In this document: positions 13,183-22,131 of the stretch, one piece after another
Numbering within the stretch: position 1 is the first letter of the stretch
How the letters are laid out: the number at the start of each line of letters is the position of its first letter
Assembly: GCF_030693775.1 (NCBI RefSeq)
Contig: NZ_JAUXZY010000002.1
Coordinates: 29,361 to 93,360 of the forward strand
Length of the DNA stretch: 64,000 bases
Direction: 5' to 3'
DNA from: Polynucleobacter sp.
GTDB taxonomy: Bacteria; Pseudomonadota; Gammaproteobacteria; Burkholderiales; Burkholderiaceae
Notes under the pieces: model-generated
What the model saw: only the letters and a program-made list of their open reading frames with translations
What the model was told of the DNA's origin: nothing
Databases searched by the model: none
Translations under genes and position numbers: made by a program

Positions 13183-13800
13183 CTAGACAAATAGATCTTT
13201 GTGCTTTGTTTTTAGGCGACTTAGGGTCTCGGGGGACAAATTCAAATAGGCTGCAAGCTCTTTTTTGGGTAAAAGTCCAAAAAGGCTCTCGTACTTACGC
13301 AGAAAGCGCTCCACGCGGCCTGGTGCATCGAGCATATGCAAGGTAATGGTGTGGGCCATGATTTCACTCATCAGGCGCATTACCTCAAACTCAAAACTCT
13401 CTTTGAGGGGAACATGATTCTCTAGGAACTCAGTCCACTTTTTCATGGGCATGCGCGCAACCCTAGCCTTGGTAACGCAAGCAATACTGTAAGGGGCAGA
13501 CTTCTTGAGGCGCCATGCGGCATAGCTGGTTTCGATGTCTTTTTCGATCGAAAAACGCAAGATCATTTCTTTTGCATCCGAACTTGAAACGATGCGCTTC
13601 AAAATACCATCCAAAATAAAGTACTGCTCCATTTGATGGTCGCCCTGGTGCAACAAAATCTCTGATTTTTTTAGGTCAGAAATCACCAGATGGCGCTCTA
13701 GTTCGGCCATGCTTGCTGGATCCAGATGCTGCAAGACGATGTTTTGACTCAGCTGCAAGCGAATCAGGTTTTTTTCGAGGTGTTTGTCTAGTACTGTCAT
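13183..13800 (-). CDS. Crp/Fnr-family transcriptional regulator
   Basis: 205 aa; cyclic-nucleotide-binding-like domain (LHQGDHQMEQYFILDGILKRIV) plus C-terminal HTH KKELAAYLNLSPETLSRLKTKHK. Confidence 0.9.
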   Translation of the reverse strand: MTVLDKHLEKNLIRLQLSQNIVLQHLDPASMAELERHLVISDLKKSEILLHQGDHQMEQYFILDGILKRIVSSSDAKEMILRFSIEKDIETSYAAWRLKKSAPYSIACVTKARVARMPMKKWTEFLENHVPLKESFEFEVMRLMSEIMAHTITLHMLDAPGRVERFLRKYESLFGLLPKKELAAYLNLSPETLSRLKTKHKDLFV

Positions 13801-13887
13801 GTTTATTATTGTTTTTACTATGCCATTGTAGGCTCAGTTAGTAAAAACCCCAATATTTGGAGGTCTTAAATGCAGTAGAATTGAAAT

Positions 13888-14070
13888 GTTATGGTGCTTT
13901 ATTGCATTGCAATAAAGTTAAACGGGAAACACTACTCAAACGTGTGCTGCCCCCGCAACGGTAAGCAAATGTGCCTTGTAGCGAGGTACGGAGAACTTGG
14001 ATATAGCCACTGTGCGCGTCAATCGCATGGGAAGGTCAAGTTCTTAAATTTGCCAGCCCGGATACCGGCC
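13888..14070 (+). ncRNA. Cobalamin riboswitch
   Basis: ACGGGAAACACTACTCAAACGTGTGCTGCCCCCGCAACGGTAAG (B12-box-like core) and downstream GCCAGCCCGGATACCGGCC; lies directly upstream of a btuB-like gene. Boundaries approximate. Confidence 0.9.
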
Positions 14071-14237
14071 AAAACAGGTGGAATTTTGCGGACGGGGATC
14101 CTTCGCGCGCCGATAGAAGCGTTCGTACGGATTCCGTGCGCCGCACATATTGACGTTCTGGACTCACGCCCATGAAGTTCTGTTCGACTCGGCTAACGGG
14201 GAAGTTGGCCTGGTGATTCGACGGCAGAAGGTTCATC

Positions 14238-16172
14238 ATGAAACAGCAGTTCAGAAATACCCAGTGCAGATTTGCGCTGTTAGCAACGCTTTTATCGAGT
14301 GCTATTCCATTTCAAAACGCAGCAGCACAAGCATCATCGGTATCGGTATCCAATTCAGCAGACCCGCTCAATCCAATTGTTGTCACGGCAACACGAACAC
14401 CCACTAAGGCAAGTGATGTTCTTGCAGACAATATCTACATTGGCCCAGAGGAAATTGCACAGGCAGGACAAACTAGCCTAGTGGAATTACTTCAGAGGCA
14501 ACGGGGCGTCGAGATTACTGGTGGCACGGGTAGCGGGGGTAGCGGCACGAGCGTTTTCTTAAGGGGTACCAGCAACCAACAAACCTTACTCTTGATTGAC
14601 GGCGTTCGCGTTGAGGCAGGCTTTTTGGGTGGGCCATCATGGTCCGCCATTCCCCTTGCAATCATTGACCACATTGAAATTGTTTTTGGGCCACAAAGCA
14701 GTCTTTATGGTTCAGATGCCATCGGCGGCGTCATTCAAATCTTTACAAAAACAGGGGATGGGCCCTTTCAGGCAAGCGCATCGACTGGATACGGCACCTA
14801 TGGAACAACCATCTCAGAGGCTGGGCTATATGGCCGCGGGGGTGAAGATGGAAAGATAAAGTATTCCATCAGCGCTACTCAAGAAGTTTCATCGGGCTTT
14901 AATCTAATTGCAAAAAATAATCCATTTCGCTCAAGCTCCAACACTAGCCAAAATATGGGCTATACAAGGGATGGCGGCACAGGAAAAATTAGTTACGAGC
15001 TTGGCAAAGGCCAGGAAGTCGGATTGCAATTTTTTGCCAGCCGACTGAAATCCCAGGCTTCAGCAGATCCAACCACGCTTGCAGAGTCGATAGGTAGTGT
15101 CAGTAGTTTTTCAGTTTTCTCTAGAAATCAGATTACAGATATTTGGAAGAGTTATCTACAGGCATCTCAGTCATATGACTCTGGCCAAAATTTGTTTTAT
15201 AACTCCCTTTACAACACCAAGCAAAATATTTACACATGGCAAAACGATATTCAAATTGGGAAAGATATTCTTCAGCTATTAGCTGAGCGAAGAACGCAAA
15301 ATGTTTTCTCTGATGATGTCAATTACAACACCTCCTTCCAGCAGGAGCAGTTTTCGCAAACACGAAATACCAATTCGCTCGCCGGCCTATATCAACTAAA
15401 TCGAGGGCCGCATTTAGCGAATCTTTCGTTTAGGAATGATGGCATTACAGGCTATGGCTCTCAAAATACCGGCGGAGTTTCTTATGGATACTTCTTTACG
15501 AAACAGCTGAGAATAAATGTCAATTATGGAACCGGCTTTCGAGCCCCAACATTCAACGACCTCTACTACCCAGGGTACGGCAACACCAATATTCAAGCAG
15601 AAAAAAGTAAAAATACCGAGGCGGGTATTCACTATGAGTCCCGTACATATGATGCCCGAATCGTTGCCTATAACAACACGATTACCAATTTAATTCAATC
15701 GTCTGGTAGCAATACCAGCGCCTGCGCCCCAGGTGTTTATGGCACCTCTGGATGCGCGACCAATGTTGGGGCTGCCAAAATTACAGGCCTCTCGATTGGC
15801 GGGGCTTTAAGAACAGGAAATTTCAGTCTCAGAGGCTCATTCGATCAACAAAACCCAATTAATGAAACATCGGGCGAGGTATTAGCAAGGCGAGCAAAGC
15901 AATTTGGAAATGCGGGAATTGACTACCAAAAAGGCTTGATCAAAGCTGGAGTGGAAGGAAGCTTTGTAGGAACACGCTATGACAGCTATCCTGCCGGCGC
16001 AGCAATGGGAGGGTATGCAGTATTTAATCTCTATGGAGATTATCAATTAATGCGGGATTTATCTCTTTTTGCTCGCTGGAATAATGTATTCAACAAAGAC
16101 TATCAATTGAGTTATGGATATAACACGCCAGGTTCAAATATCTTCGTTGGCCTACGTTATGCGATGAAGTAA
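14238..16172 (+). CDS. btuB: TonB-dependent vitamin B12 receptor
   Basis: 644 aa; signal peptide, DPLNPIVVTATRTPTKASDVLADN TonB box/plug, C-terminal IFVGLRYAMK; downstream of riboswitch. Confidence 0.9.
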   Translation: MKQQFRNTQCRFALLATLLSSAIPFQNAAAQASSVSVSNSADPLNPIVVTATRTPTKASDVLADNIYIGPEEIAQAGQTSLVELLQRQRGVEITGGTGSGGSGTSVFLRGTSNQQTLLLIDGVRVEAGFLGGPSWSAIPLAIIDHIEIVFGPQSSLYGSDAIGGVIQIFTKTGDGPFQASASTGYGTYGTTISEAGLYGRGGEDGKIKYSISATQEVSSGFNLIAKNNPFRSSSNTSQNMGYTRDGGTGKISYELGKGQEVGLQFFASRLKSQASADPTTLAESIGSVSSFSVFSRNQITDIWKSYLQASQSYDSGQNLFYNSLYNTKQNIYTWQNDIQIGKDILQLLAERRTQNVFSDDVNYNTSFQQEQFSQTRNTNSLAGLYQLNRGPHLANLSFRNDGITGYGSQNTGGVSYGYFFTKQLRINVNYGTGFRAPTFNDLYYPGYGNTNIQAEKSKNTEAGIHYESRTYDARIVAYNNTITNLIQSSGSNTSACAPGVYGTSGCATNVGAAKITGLSIGGALRTGNFSLRGSFDQQNPINETSGEVLARRAKQFGNAGIDYQKGLIKAGVEGSFVGTRYDSYPAGAAMGGYAVFNLYGDYQLMRDLSLFARWNNVFNKDYQLSYGYNTPGSNIFVGLRYAMK

Positions 16173-16181
16173 TTTTTGCAC

Positions 16182-17072
16182 ATGAATATCACACGACAAA
16201 AGCGGAGCAAGAATTTACTGCTTAGTATTGCAGTGTGCTTTTTATTTGTCAGCACTTACACATCAGCAAGCATTGCTATCAATGATGATCGGGGAAGTGA
16301 GATTCGTCTGGCGAGCCCCGCCCAGCGCGTAGTCAGCATGCTGCCCTCTCTGACTGAGTCTGTTTGCTCTCTGGGTAAGTGTTCGGTTTTGGTTGGAGTC
16401 GATCGATTCTCCAATTGGCCCAAGTCCGTTGATGCTTTGCCACGCTTGGGCGGTATTGCCGATGCAAACATTGAGGGGATTGTTCGCCTAAAGCCAGACT
16501 TAGTCTTGGTTGAAAAATCATCCCCTCTGATTGCGCGCTTGCAGTCTTTGGGTGTTTCAGTAATGGCATTTGATGTCCAGTCGATGGCCGATGTGCAGCG
16601 CACCTTACGGAAGTTGGATGTGGTTTTAGGCTCTACTGAATCAGGCGCTGTATGGGAACGCATCCAACTGGATATTGCTCGGGCGAGTCGCGCCTTATCG
16701 CCTTCGCAAAAAGCTGCGCGCGTTTATTTTGAAGTAAACCCGGCGCCATTTGCCGCCGGCAAAACGTCCTTCATTGGCGAATTACTCGATCGACTGGGTA
16801 TGCAAAACATTGCTACGGAAAAGATGGGGGCGTTTCCGAAGATCAATCCAGAGTTTGTAGTTCAGTCCAGGCCCGATTTGATTATGACGACTGAAGCTTC
16901 GGCGAAACAATTGGCACAGCGGCCCGGCTGGAAATCCATTCCAGCGATTCAGAGCAATCGGATCTGCTTCTTTTCGGCAGCACAAAGTGACGTACTGGTT
17001 CGCCCTGGCCCGCGCATGGGTGAAGCGGCAAGCCTTATCGCGGATTGCGCGATGAAGTCACTGCCCAAGTGA
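16182..17072 (+). CDS. btuF: Cobalamin ABC transporter substrate-binding protein
   Basis: MNITRQKRSKNLLLSIAVCFLFVSTYTSA...; RVVSMLPSLTESVCSLGKCSVLVGVDRFSNWP...LPRLGGIADANIEGIVRLKPDLVLV. The track ORF starts at a TTG at 16176. Confidence 0.88.
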   Translation: MNITRQKRSKNLLLSIAVCFLFVSTYTSASIAINDDRGSEIRLASPAQRVVSMLPSLTESVCSLGKCSVLVGVDRFSNWPKSVDALPRLGGIADANIEGIVRLKPDLVLVEKSSPLIARLQSLGVSVMAFDVQSMADVQRTLRKLDVVLGSTESGAVWERIQLDIARASRALSPSQKAARVYFEVNPAPFAAGKTSFIGELLDRLGMQNIATEKMGAFPKINPEFVVQSRPDLIMTTEASAKQLAQRPGWKSIPAIQSNRICFFSAAQSDVLVRPGPRMGEAASLIADCAMKSLPK

Positions 17073-17083
17073 TAGTCTGCGGT

Positions 17084-18052
17084 ATGCGCCCTACTTTATT
17101 GCCCCGTGTTCTGGCCTTGCTGGTGATCAGCATTGCATTGCTATGCTTGGGTGCATTACTGGGTAGTGGTGGATTTGCCTGGAGTACTGACGCTGCAATT
17201 GTTTTTGACATCCGTGTGCCGCGCTCAGCCGGGGCATGGCTGGCAGGTGCACTACTAGGCTTAGCCGGTGCGATTGCGCAAGGTGTATTTCGTAATCCCT
17301 TGGCTGATCCGTATTTGCTTGGTAGTGCGTCTGGAGCCTTAATGGGGGTTGCGCTTGTTTTAGGTTTTTCTCAGGCGATGACGGATTCTGGGATTGATTT
17401 GATTGGACTGAACAGCGGTGCTTTTATTGGTGCACTCGTGGGCGTTGTTGCGGCGCTGATTCTGGCTGGTGGTTATCGCAGTTCCTTGCGACTTTTACTA
17501 TCGGGTGTCGTAATTAGCGTCATCCTTGGCGCCGGCAATGCACTCTTTACCTTTGTTCGCCCCGACCTCTATCAGCGCTTTCAGGCATTCATGCTCGGCA
17601 ACACTAGTCTGCTGGATTGGTATGGCGTCTTGCTCATGCTCTTGGTTTGGCTTGCGTGTATCGCAATCGCATTACTCTTGAGTGCGGCATTAAATGCCCT
17701 GAGTCTTGGAGAAAGTACTGCTAAAACGCTTGGCCTTCCGATTGATCAAATGCGCCTGGGTTTAATTGCTGTTCTTGCGCTGGCTACAGGTGCGGCCGTT
17801 GCGCAAACTGGGCTGATTGCATTCATCGGCCTTGCAGCACCCCACTTGGTTCGGCGCTTTGCCAATGGCTCGCAGCGCATGCATCTGCTGATGTCTAGCT
17901 TGGCAGGTGGCATCCTATTGCTGGCCTCCGATTTACTAGCGCGTACGGTCTTAGCCCCCCTGGAACTTCCCGTTGGAATAGTTACTGCAGTACTGGGAGG
18001 CTCTTATTTGCTGTTATTACTTCGGCGTCAGACTTTAGGGATGAGCACATGA
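17084..18052 (+). CDS. btuC: FecCD/BtuC-type ABC transporter permease
   Basis: Hydrophobic; RVPRSAGAWLAGALLGLAGAIAQGVFRNPLADPYLLGSASGALMGVAL. The track ORF starts at 17045. Confidence 0.9.
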   Translation: MRPTLLPRVLALLVISIALLCLGALLGSGGFAWSTDAAIVFDIRVPRSAGAWLAGALLGLAGAIAQGVFRNPLADPYLLGSASGALMGVALVLGFSQAMTDSGIDLIGLNSGAFIGALVGVVAALILAGGYRSSLRLLLSGVVISVILGAGNALFTFVRPDLYQRFQAFMLGNTSLLDWYGVLLMLLVWLACIAIALLLSAALNALSLGESTAKTLGLPIDQMRLGLIAVLALATGAAVAQTGLIAFIGLAAPHLVRRFANGSQRMHLLMSSLAGGILLLASDLLARTVLAPLELPVGIVTAVLGGSYLLLLLRRQTLGMST

Positions 18053-18819
18053 GCCAAATAGAGCTACGCAATGTGTCTTTATCCCGAAATAACACCGTTA
18101 TTTTGCAAAACATGAATTTGATCATCCCCGGGGGTGAGTGGACTAGCATTGTTGGTCCAAATGGAGCAGGCAAATCCACCCTCGCTCAGGCCCTTGCTGG
18201 ACTCTTGCAATATGAGGGCTCGATTCAGATTGGGGGAGCAGAGCTGCATTCGATTACAAACAAGGCACGCGCGCAACAGATTGCATGGCTTGAGCAAGCA
18301 ATGGCAACACCGGATAGCCTTGATTTTGGTCTGCGGGTATACGACATTCCGATGCTAGGTCGGTTACCCCATCAAAACTGGCTTTCTATTCCAAGTGCTG
18401 AAGATCACCTTGTGGTGGAAGAAGTGATGCGTCAAACGGCCGTGTGGGATTTGCGCGAGCGCTTTTTTAGTCAGCTCTCGGGGGGCGAGCGCCAGCGTGT
18501 TTTACTAGCTAGGCTCTTTGCTACTCAAGCCAGCATTCTCCTGATGGATGAGCCGATTGCCAACCTAGATCCGCCGCATCAAGCCGATTGGCTGCAATGG
18601 CAAACTACGCTCTCCGGTCAGGGCAAAACCAGCATCACCGTTTTGCATGAAATTCAGTTTGCCTTACAGGCCGAAAACCTGATTCTTGTGGGCAATAAAG
18701 GGGTCTATCACCAAGGCAAAAGTGATGATCCACTAACCCATCAGGCTTTAATTGACCTATTTGACGGCCGCATTGAGCTAAGTAAGCTAGGCAATCGCTG
18801 GGTTGCCCTGGCTCGCTAG
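18049..18819 (+). CDS. btuD: ABC transporter ATP-binding protein (BtuD/FecE type)
   Basis: 256 aa; GPNGAGKST, LSGGERQRVLLARLFA, ILLMDEPIANLD. Confidence 0.9.
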   Translation: MSQIELRNVSLSRNNTVILQNMNLIIPGGEWTSIVGPNGAGKSTLAQALAGLLQYEGSIQIGGAELHSITNKARAQQIAWLEQAMATPDSLDFGLRVYDIPMLGRLPHQNWLSIPSAEDHLVVEEVMRQTAVWDLRERFFSQLSGGERQRVLLARLFATQASILLMDEPIANLDPPHQADWLQWQTTLSGQGKTSITVLHEIQFALQAENLILVGNKGVYHQGKSDDPLTHQALIDLFDGRIELSKLGNRWVALAR

Positions 18820-18874
18820 TCAAGCTGGCATTTGAGCAATGCTCATGGCCAAATTCAGGGGCTACAATGGAGTT

Positions 18875-19153
18875 ATGAGCGATGCATTCCAGTCCGCCGA
18901 GTCCTCCTTGGGTAATTTAAACCAAGCGATAGCTCGCCTAAAAGACAAACTTACTTTGGCTACAAAAGCCATAGAAGAGGCACGCCAAGATCGCGCGCGA
19001 CTCGAAACCAAGATAGCCGATGCGCAAAATCGCATTCAACACATTTTGAGCCGACTGCCCGAGCAAAACGATACGCGGCAACTGAACTTGCTAGCAACGG
19101 ACGAACCTAACCCCACCATTTCAGGCGATGATCATGAGCCAACAACGCATTGA
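18875..19153 (+). CDS. Small coiled-coil protein upstream of zapA (ZapB/TIGR02449-like)
   Basis: MSDAFQSAESSLGNLNQAIARLKDKLTLATKAIEEARQDRARLETKIADAQNRIQHILSRLPEQ; overlaps zapA. Confidence 0.7.
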   Translation: MSDAFQSAESSLGNLNQAIARLKDKLTLATKAIEEARQDRARLETKIADAQNRIQHILSRLPEQNDTRQLNLLATDEPNPTISGDDHEPTTH

Positions 19154-19502
19154 AGTCACGCTCGCCGGTCAAAAAATCACGCTTGCCACTACCACTGAGC
19201 ATGAGCCCCTATTGCGCGAGGCCTGCACCTTGGTTGACGAACAAATTCAGCTAGCGATTACAGGTGGTAACCGCAGCATCGAGCGTGCCACCATGATGGC
19301 TGCCCTGAAGCTTGCCGGTGATCTGATTTCAAGTAAACGTCTGGCCGCAGATACTGCTGCGCAGCTATCAATGCAATCCGCTGCAATCCATCCAGATGAG
19401 GTAGCTCGGCTCGAAGCGGAAATCAAAGGCCTCGAGTTACAAGTGGATGCATTGCTGCAAACCCTTTCCCTGCCTGGCTCGCCAAGGCCAATAGATCTTT
19501 GA
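19128..19502 (+). CDS. zapA: Cell division protein ZapA
   Basis: 124 aa; RIEVTLAGQKITLATTTEHEPLLREACTLVDEQIQ...ERATMMAALKLAGDLI. Confidence 0.88.
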   Translation: MIMSQQRIEVTLAGQKITLATTTEHEPLLREACTLVDEQIQLAITGGNRSIERATMMAALKLAGDLISSKRLAADTAAQLSMQSAAIHPDEVARLEAEIKGLELQVDALLQTLSLPGSPRPIDL

Positions 19503-19504
19503 AC

Positions 19505-19682
19505 CGATGCGCAAGCATACGGAGCGATCTTTGCAATGTGGGCGTGAGCGTTTCGCAACCGTACAGTGGCAGCCTCGAGCTGTTCACTCCCTGCGCTGCT
19601 TAGTGCACCCGAAGCATGGCGGCCGCTCCACCTTGAACCCGAGGGTTCAGGATAAGGGCCTAGCGGCTAAGGCGGGGAATTC
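19505..19682 (+). ncRNA. ssrS: 6S RNA
   Basis: Located immediately 3' of zapA (classical synteny). The 3' arm CACCTTGAACCCGAGGGTTCAGGATAAGGGCCTAGCGGCTAAGGCGGGGAATTC resembles the E. coli 6S arm CACCTTGAACCAAGGGTTCAAGGGTTACAGCCTGCGGCGGC, as I recall it. Ends approximate. Confidence 0.88.
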
Positions 19683-19685
19683 AGT

Positions 19686-20504
19686 TTGGAATTAATCGAC
19701 ATTCTTATTTTGCTTGCATGTGGCGCAGTGTCTGGCGTATTGGCTGGCATGCTCGGCATTGGTGGGGGGATGATTCTTGTACCCTTCATGATTATTGTCT
19801 TTAATCACCAGCAATTTGATCAGAGCATTATTGTTCATATGGCCATTGCTACTGGCATGGCAACCATTCTCTTCACATCGCTTTCCGCGATTCGGGCACA
19901 CCACAAACATGGCACCATCGATTGGAAACTGGTGACCGCTTTGGCACCCGGCATTATTGCGGGCGGCCTCATTGGCGGCAGTGAATTGTTTGATGCTTTT
20001 CCAACCAGCTGGCTCTCCTTGTTTTTCGCGCTCTTTATTGTCTACACCTCAATCCAGATGTTTATCAATAAAAAACCAAAACCAGGGCGTCAACTGCCGG
20101 GAAAGCTTGGTCTCTTTTCGTTTGGCGCTTTTACGGGAGCATTGTCCAGTCTTTTAGGCGCGGGTGGCGCATTTGTCACAGTGCCCTTCATGATTTGGTG
20201 CAACGTGAGTACGCATACAGCGATGGCATCCGCTTCGGGCCTAGGCTTTCCAATCGCAGTCGCAGCTACCATTGGTTACGTGGTGGGCAGCTGGAACCAC
20301 CCGGGGTTACCGGCAGGCTCTATCGGCTACATCTACTTGCCTGCTGTTGCCTGCATTGTTGCAGCAAGTATTTTTACCGCACCGCTTGGCGCCAAAATGG
20401 CGCGGAGCATGAATACCGTAAACCTCAAGCGGGTGTTTGGCGTCATGCTGTTTTTCCTTGCGGCCTTCATGTTTAATGAAAGTCGCAAGGCCTTTGGCAT
20501 GTAA
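19686..20504 (+). CDS. TSUP-family (TauE/SafE) membrane transporter
   Basis: 272 aa; GAVSGVLAGMLGIGGGMILVPFMI ... GALSSLLGAGGAFVTVPFMIW repeat characteristic of TSUP. Confidence 0.88.
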   Translation: MELIDILILLACGAVSGVLAGMLGIGGGMILVPFMIIVFNHQQFDQSIIVHMAIATGMATILFTSLSAIRAHHKHGTIDWKLVTALAPGIIAGGLIGGSELFDAFPTSWLSLFFALFIVYTSIQMFINKKPKPGRQLPGKLGLFSFGAFTGALSSLLGAGGAFVTVPFMIWCNVSTHTAMASASGLGFPIAVAATIGYVVGSWNHPGLPAGSIGYIYLPAVACIVAASIFTAPLGAKMARSMNTVNLKRVFGVMLFFLAAFMFNESRKAFGM

Positions 20505-20509
20505 TTGAC

Positions 20510-22033
20510 TTACGTGGTGTATTGCTGACGCAGAATATTTTTTTGTACTTTGCCCATCGCATTGCGCGGCAGATCTGAAACGATTTCAATGCGCTTGGGC
20601 ACTTTGAAGTTGGCAATTTGCCCCTTTAGTGCATCAATCATGGCTTTCGAATCCAGCTTAGCGCCTGGCTTAGCAACTACGATGGCCATAACTGCCTCAC
20701 CAAAATCCGGATGCGGCACACCAATCACCGCACTCTCATCGACGCCATCCATGTCATCAATAAAACTTTCAATTTCTTTTGGATAGACGTTGTAGCCGCC
20801 TGAAATGATTAAGTCCTTGCTACGACCGACGATGCACAAATAATTGTCTGGCACTTTGGCGCCGTTGGCTATGCCGCCGAAACGACCAACGTCGCCGGTT
20901 TTAAACCAGCCATCGGCAGTAAATTCTTCGGCTGTTTTTTCTGGCATGCGCCAGTAGCCCTTAAATACATTCGGTCCTTTAACCTGAATGCTGCCAATCT
21001 CGTTGACTGCACATGGCTTATTGTTTTCATTCACCACACGGACTTTCACGCCTGTGAGGGGCAAACCTACCGAGCCGCCAACGCGCGCGCCTTTGTATGG
21101 ATTCGAAACCAACATAACGGTTTCACTCATGCCATAACGCTCAAGAATGGTTTCACCGGTCAACTCTTTAAAGGTATTGAACGTCTCGGTGAGGAGCGGC
21201 GCTGATCCAGAGACAAAGAGGCGCATATTACGGCATACCGCCTTGGTAAAGTTTTTGTCGGCCAAGAGGCGAACATAGAAGGTGGGCACGCCCATCATCA
21301 CGGTCGAGCGCGGCATGTTCTGAATCAATGCCGCGGTATCGAGGCGAGGGAGCCAAATCATTTTGCTGCCGTTGATTAAGGCACCATGGGCTGCAACAAA
21401 CAATCCATGCACATGAAAGATCGGTAAGGCATGCAACAACACGTCGCCTTTTTTCCAGCCCCAAAACTTCTGCAAGACGAGGGCATTGCTGCTCAAGTTC
21501 TTGTGCGTGAGCATAGCGCCTTTACTGCGGCCAGTCGTGCCGGAGGTATACAGAATCGCAGCCAGATCATCGTCACCACAGGCGACGGTTTTAAAACGAT
21601 CGCTTTGTACGGCAGCCCGGTCTAACAGGGTTCCGGTGCGGTTGTCATCGAGCGTAAAGACGTGGTGGGTGCCTGACTTAAAGGCAATCTTCGATACCCA
21701 CGAAAAATTCTTGCTGCTGCAAACCATCACTGCGGGCTCGGCATTTTGTATAAAGTATTCGATCTCGGCAGCTTGGTAGGCGGTGTTCAGGGGCAGGTAA
21801 ACATAGCCGGCTTTGATAGTGGCCAAATATAAAAATAGGGCCTCAGGTGATTTTTCAACCTGAACCGCAACGCGCGAGCCCTTCGGTATGCCCAGTCCCT
21901 GGAGTAAGTTGGCCATCATCGCGGTGGCACGCTCCAGATCGCTCCAGGAGTAATACAAACCATCGTGCGTCTCTAAGGCGCAGGCCTGACGATCTTTTGG
22001 AAACCCTTTTTCTAATACCGAATACAAATTCAT
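20510..22033 (-). CDS. matB: Malonyl-CoA synthetase (AMP-binding acyl-CoA ligase)
   Basis: Start taken at MNLYSVLEKGFPKDRQACALETHDG; LYTSGTTGRSKGAMLTHKNLSSNA, ERYGMSETVMLVSNPY, GWFKTGDVG; adjacent to malonyl-CoA decarboxylase. Confidence 0.87.
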   Translation of the reverse strand: MNLYSVLEKGFPKDRQACALETHDGLYYSWSDLERATAMMANLLQGLGIPKGSRVAVQVEKSPEALFLYLATIKAGYVYLPLNTAYQAAEIEYFIQNAEPAVMVCSSKNFSWVSKIAFKSGTHHVFTLDDNRTGTLLDRAAVQSDRFKTVACGDDDLAAILYTSGTTGRSKGAMLTHKNLSSNALVLQKFWGWKKGDVLLHALPIFHVHGLFVAAHGALINGSKMIWLPRLDTAALIQNMPRSTVMMGVPTFYVRLLADKNFTKAVCRNMRLFVSGSAPLLTETFNTFKELTGETILERYGMSETVMLVSNPYKGARVGGSVGLPLTGVKVRVVNENNKPCAVNEIGSIQVKGPNVFKGYWRMPEKTAEEFTADGWFKTGDVGRFGGIANGAKVPDNYLCIVGRSKDLIISGGYNVYPKEIESFIDDMDGVDESAVIGVPHPDFGEAVMAIVVAKPGAKLDSKAMIDALKGQIANFKVPKRIEIVSDLPRNAMGKVQKNILRQQYTT

Positions 22034-22131
22034 GACTACCCCACAGCAAACAATTGATTGGCACAACGCCAGAACCCAGGGAGTTCTGGGTGACTAAAGT
22101 TCCATTTTACGGTCTAGCAGGTATGGATGGG

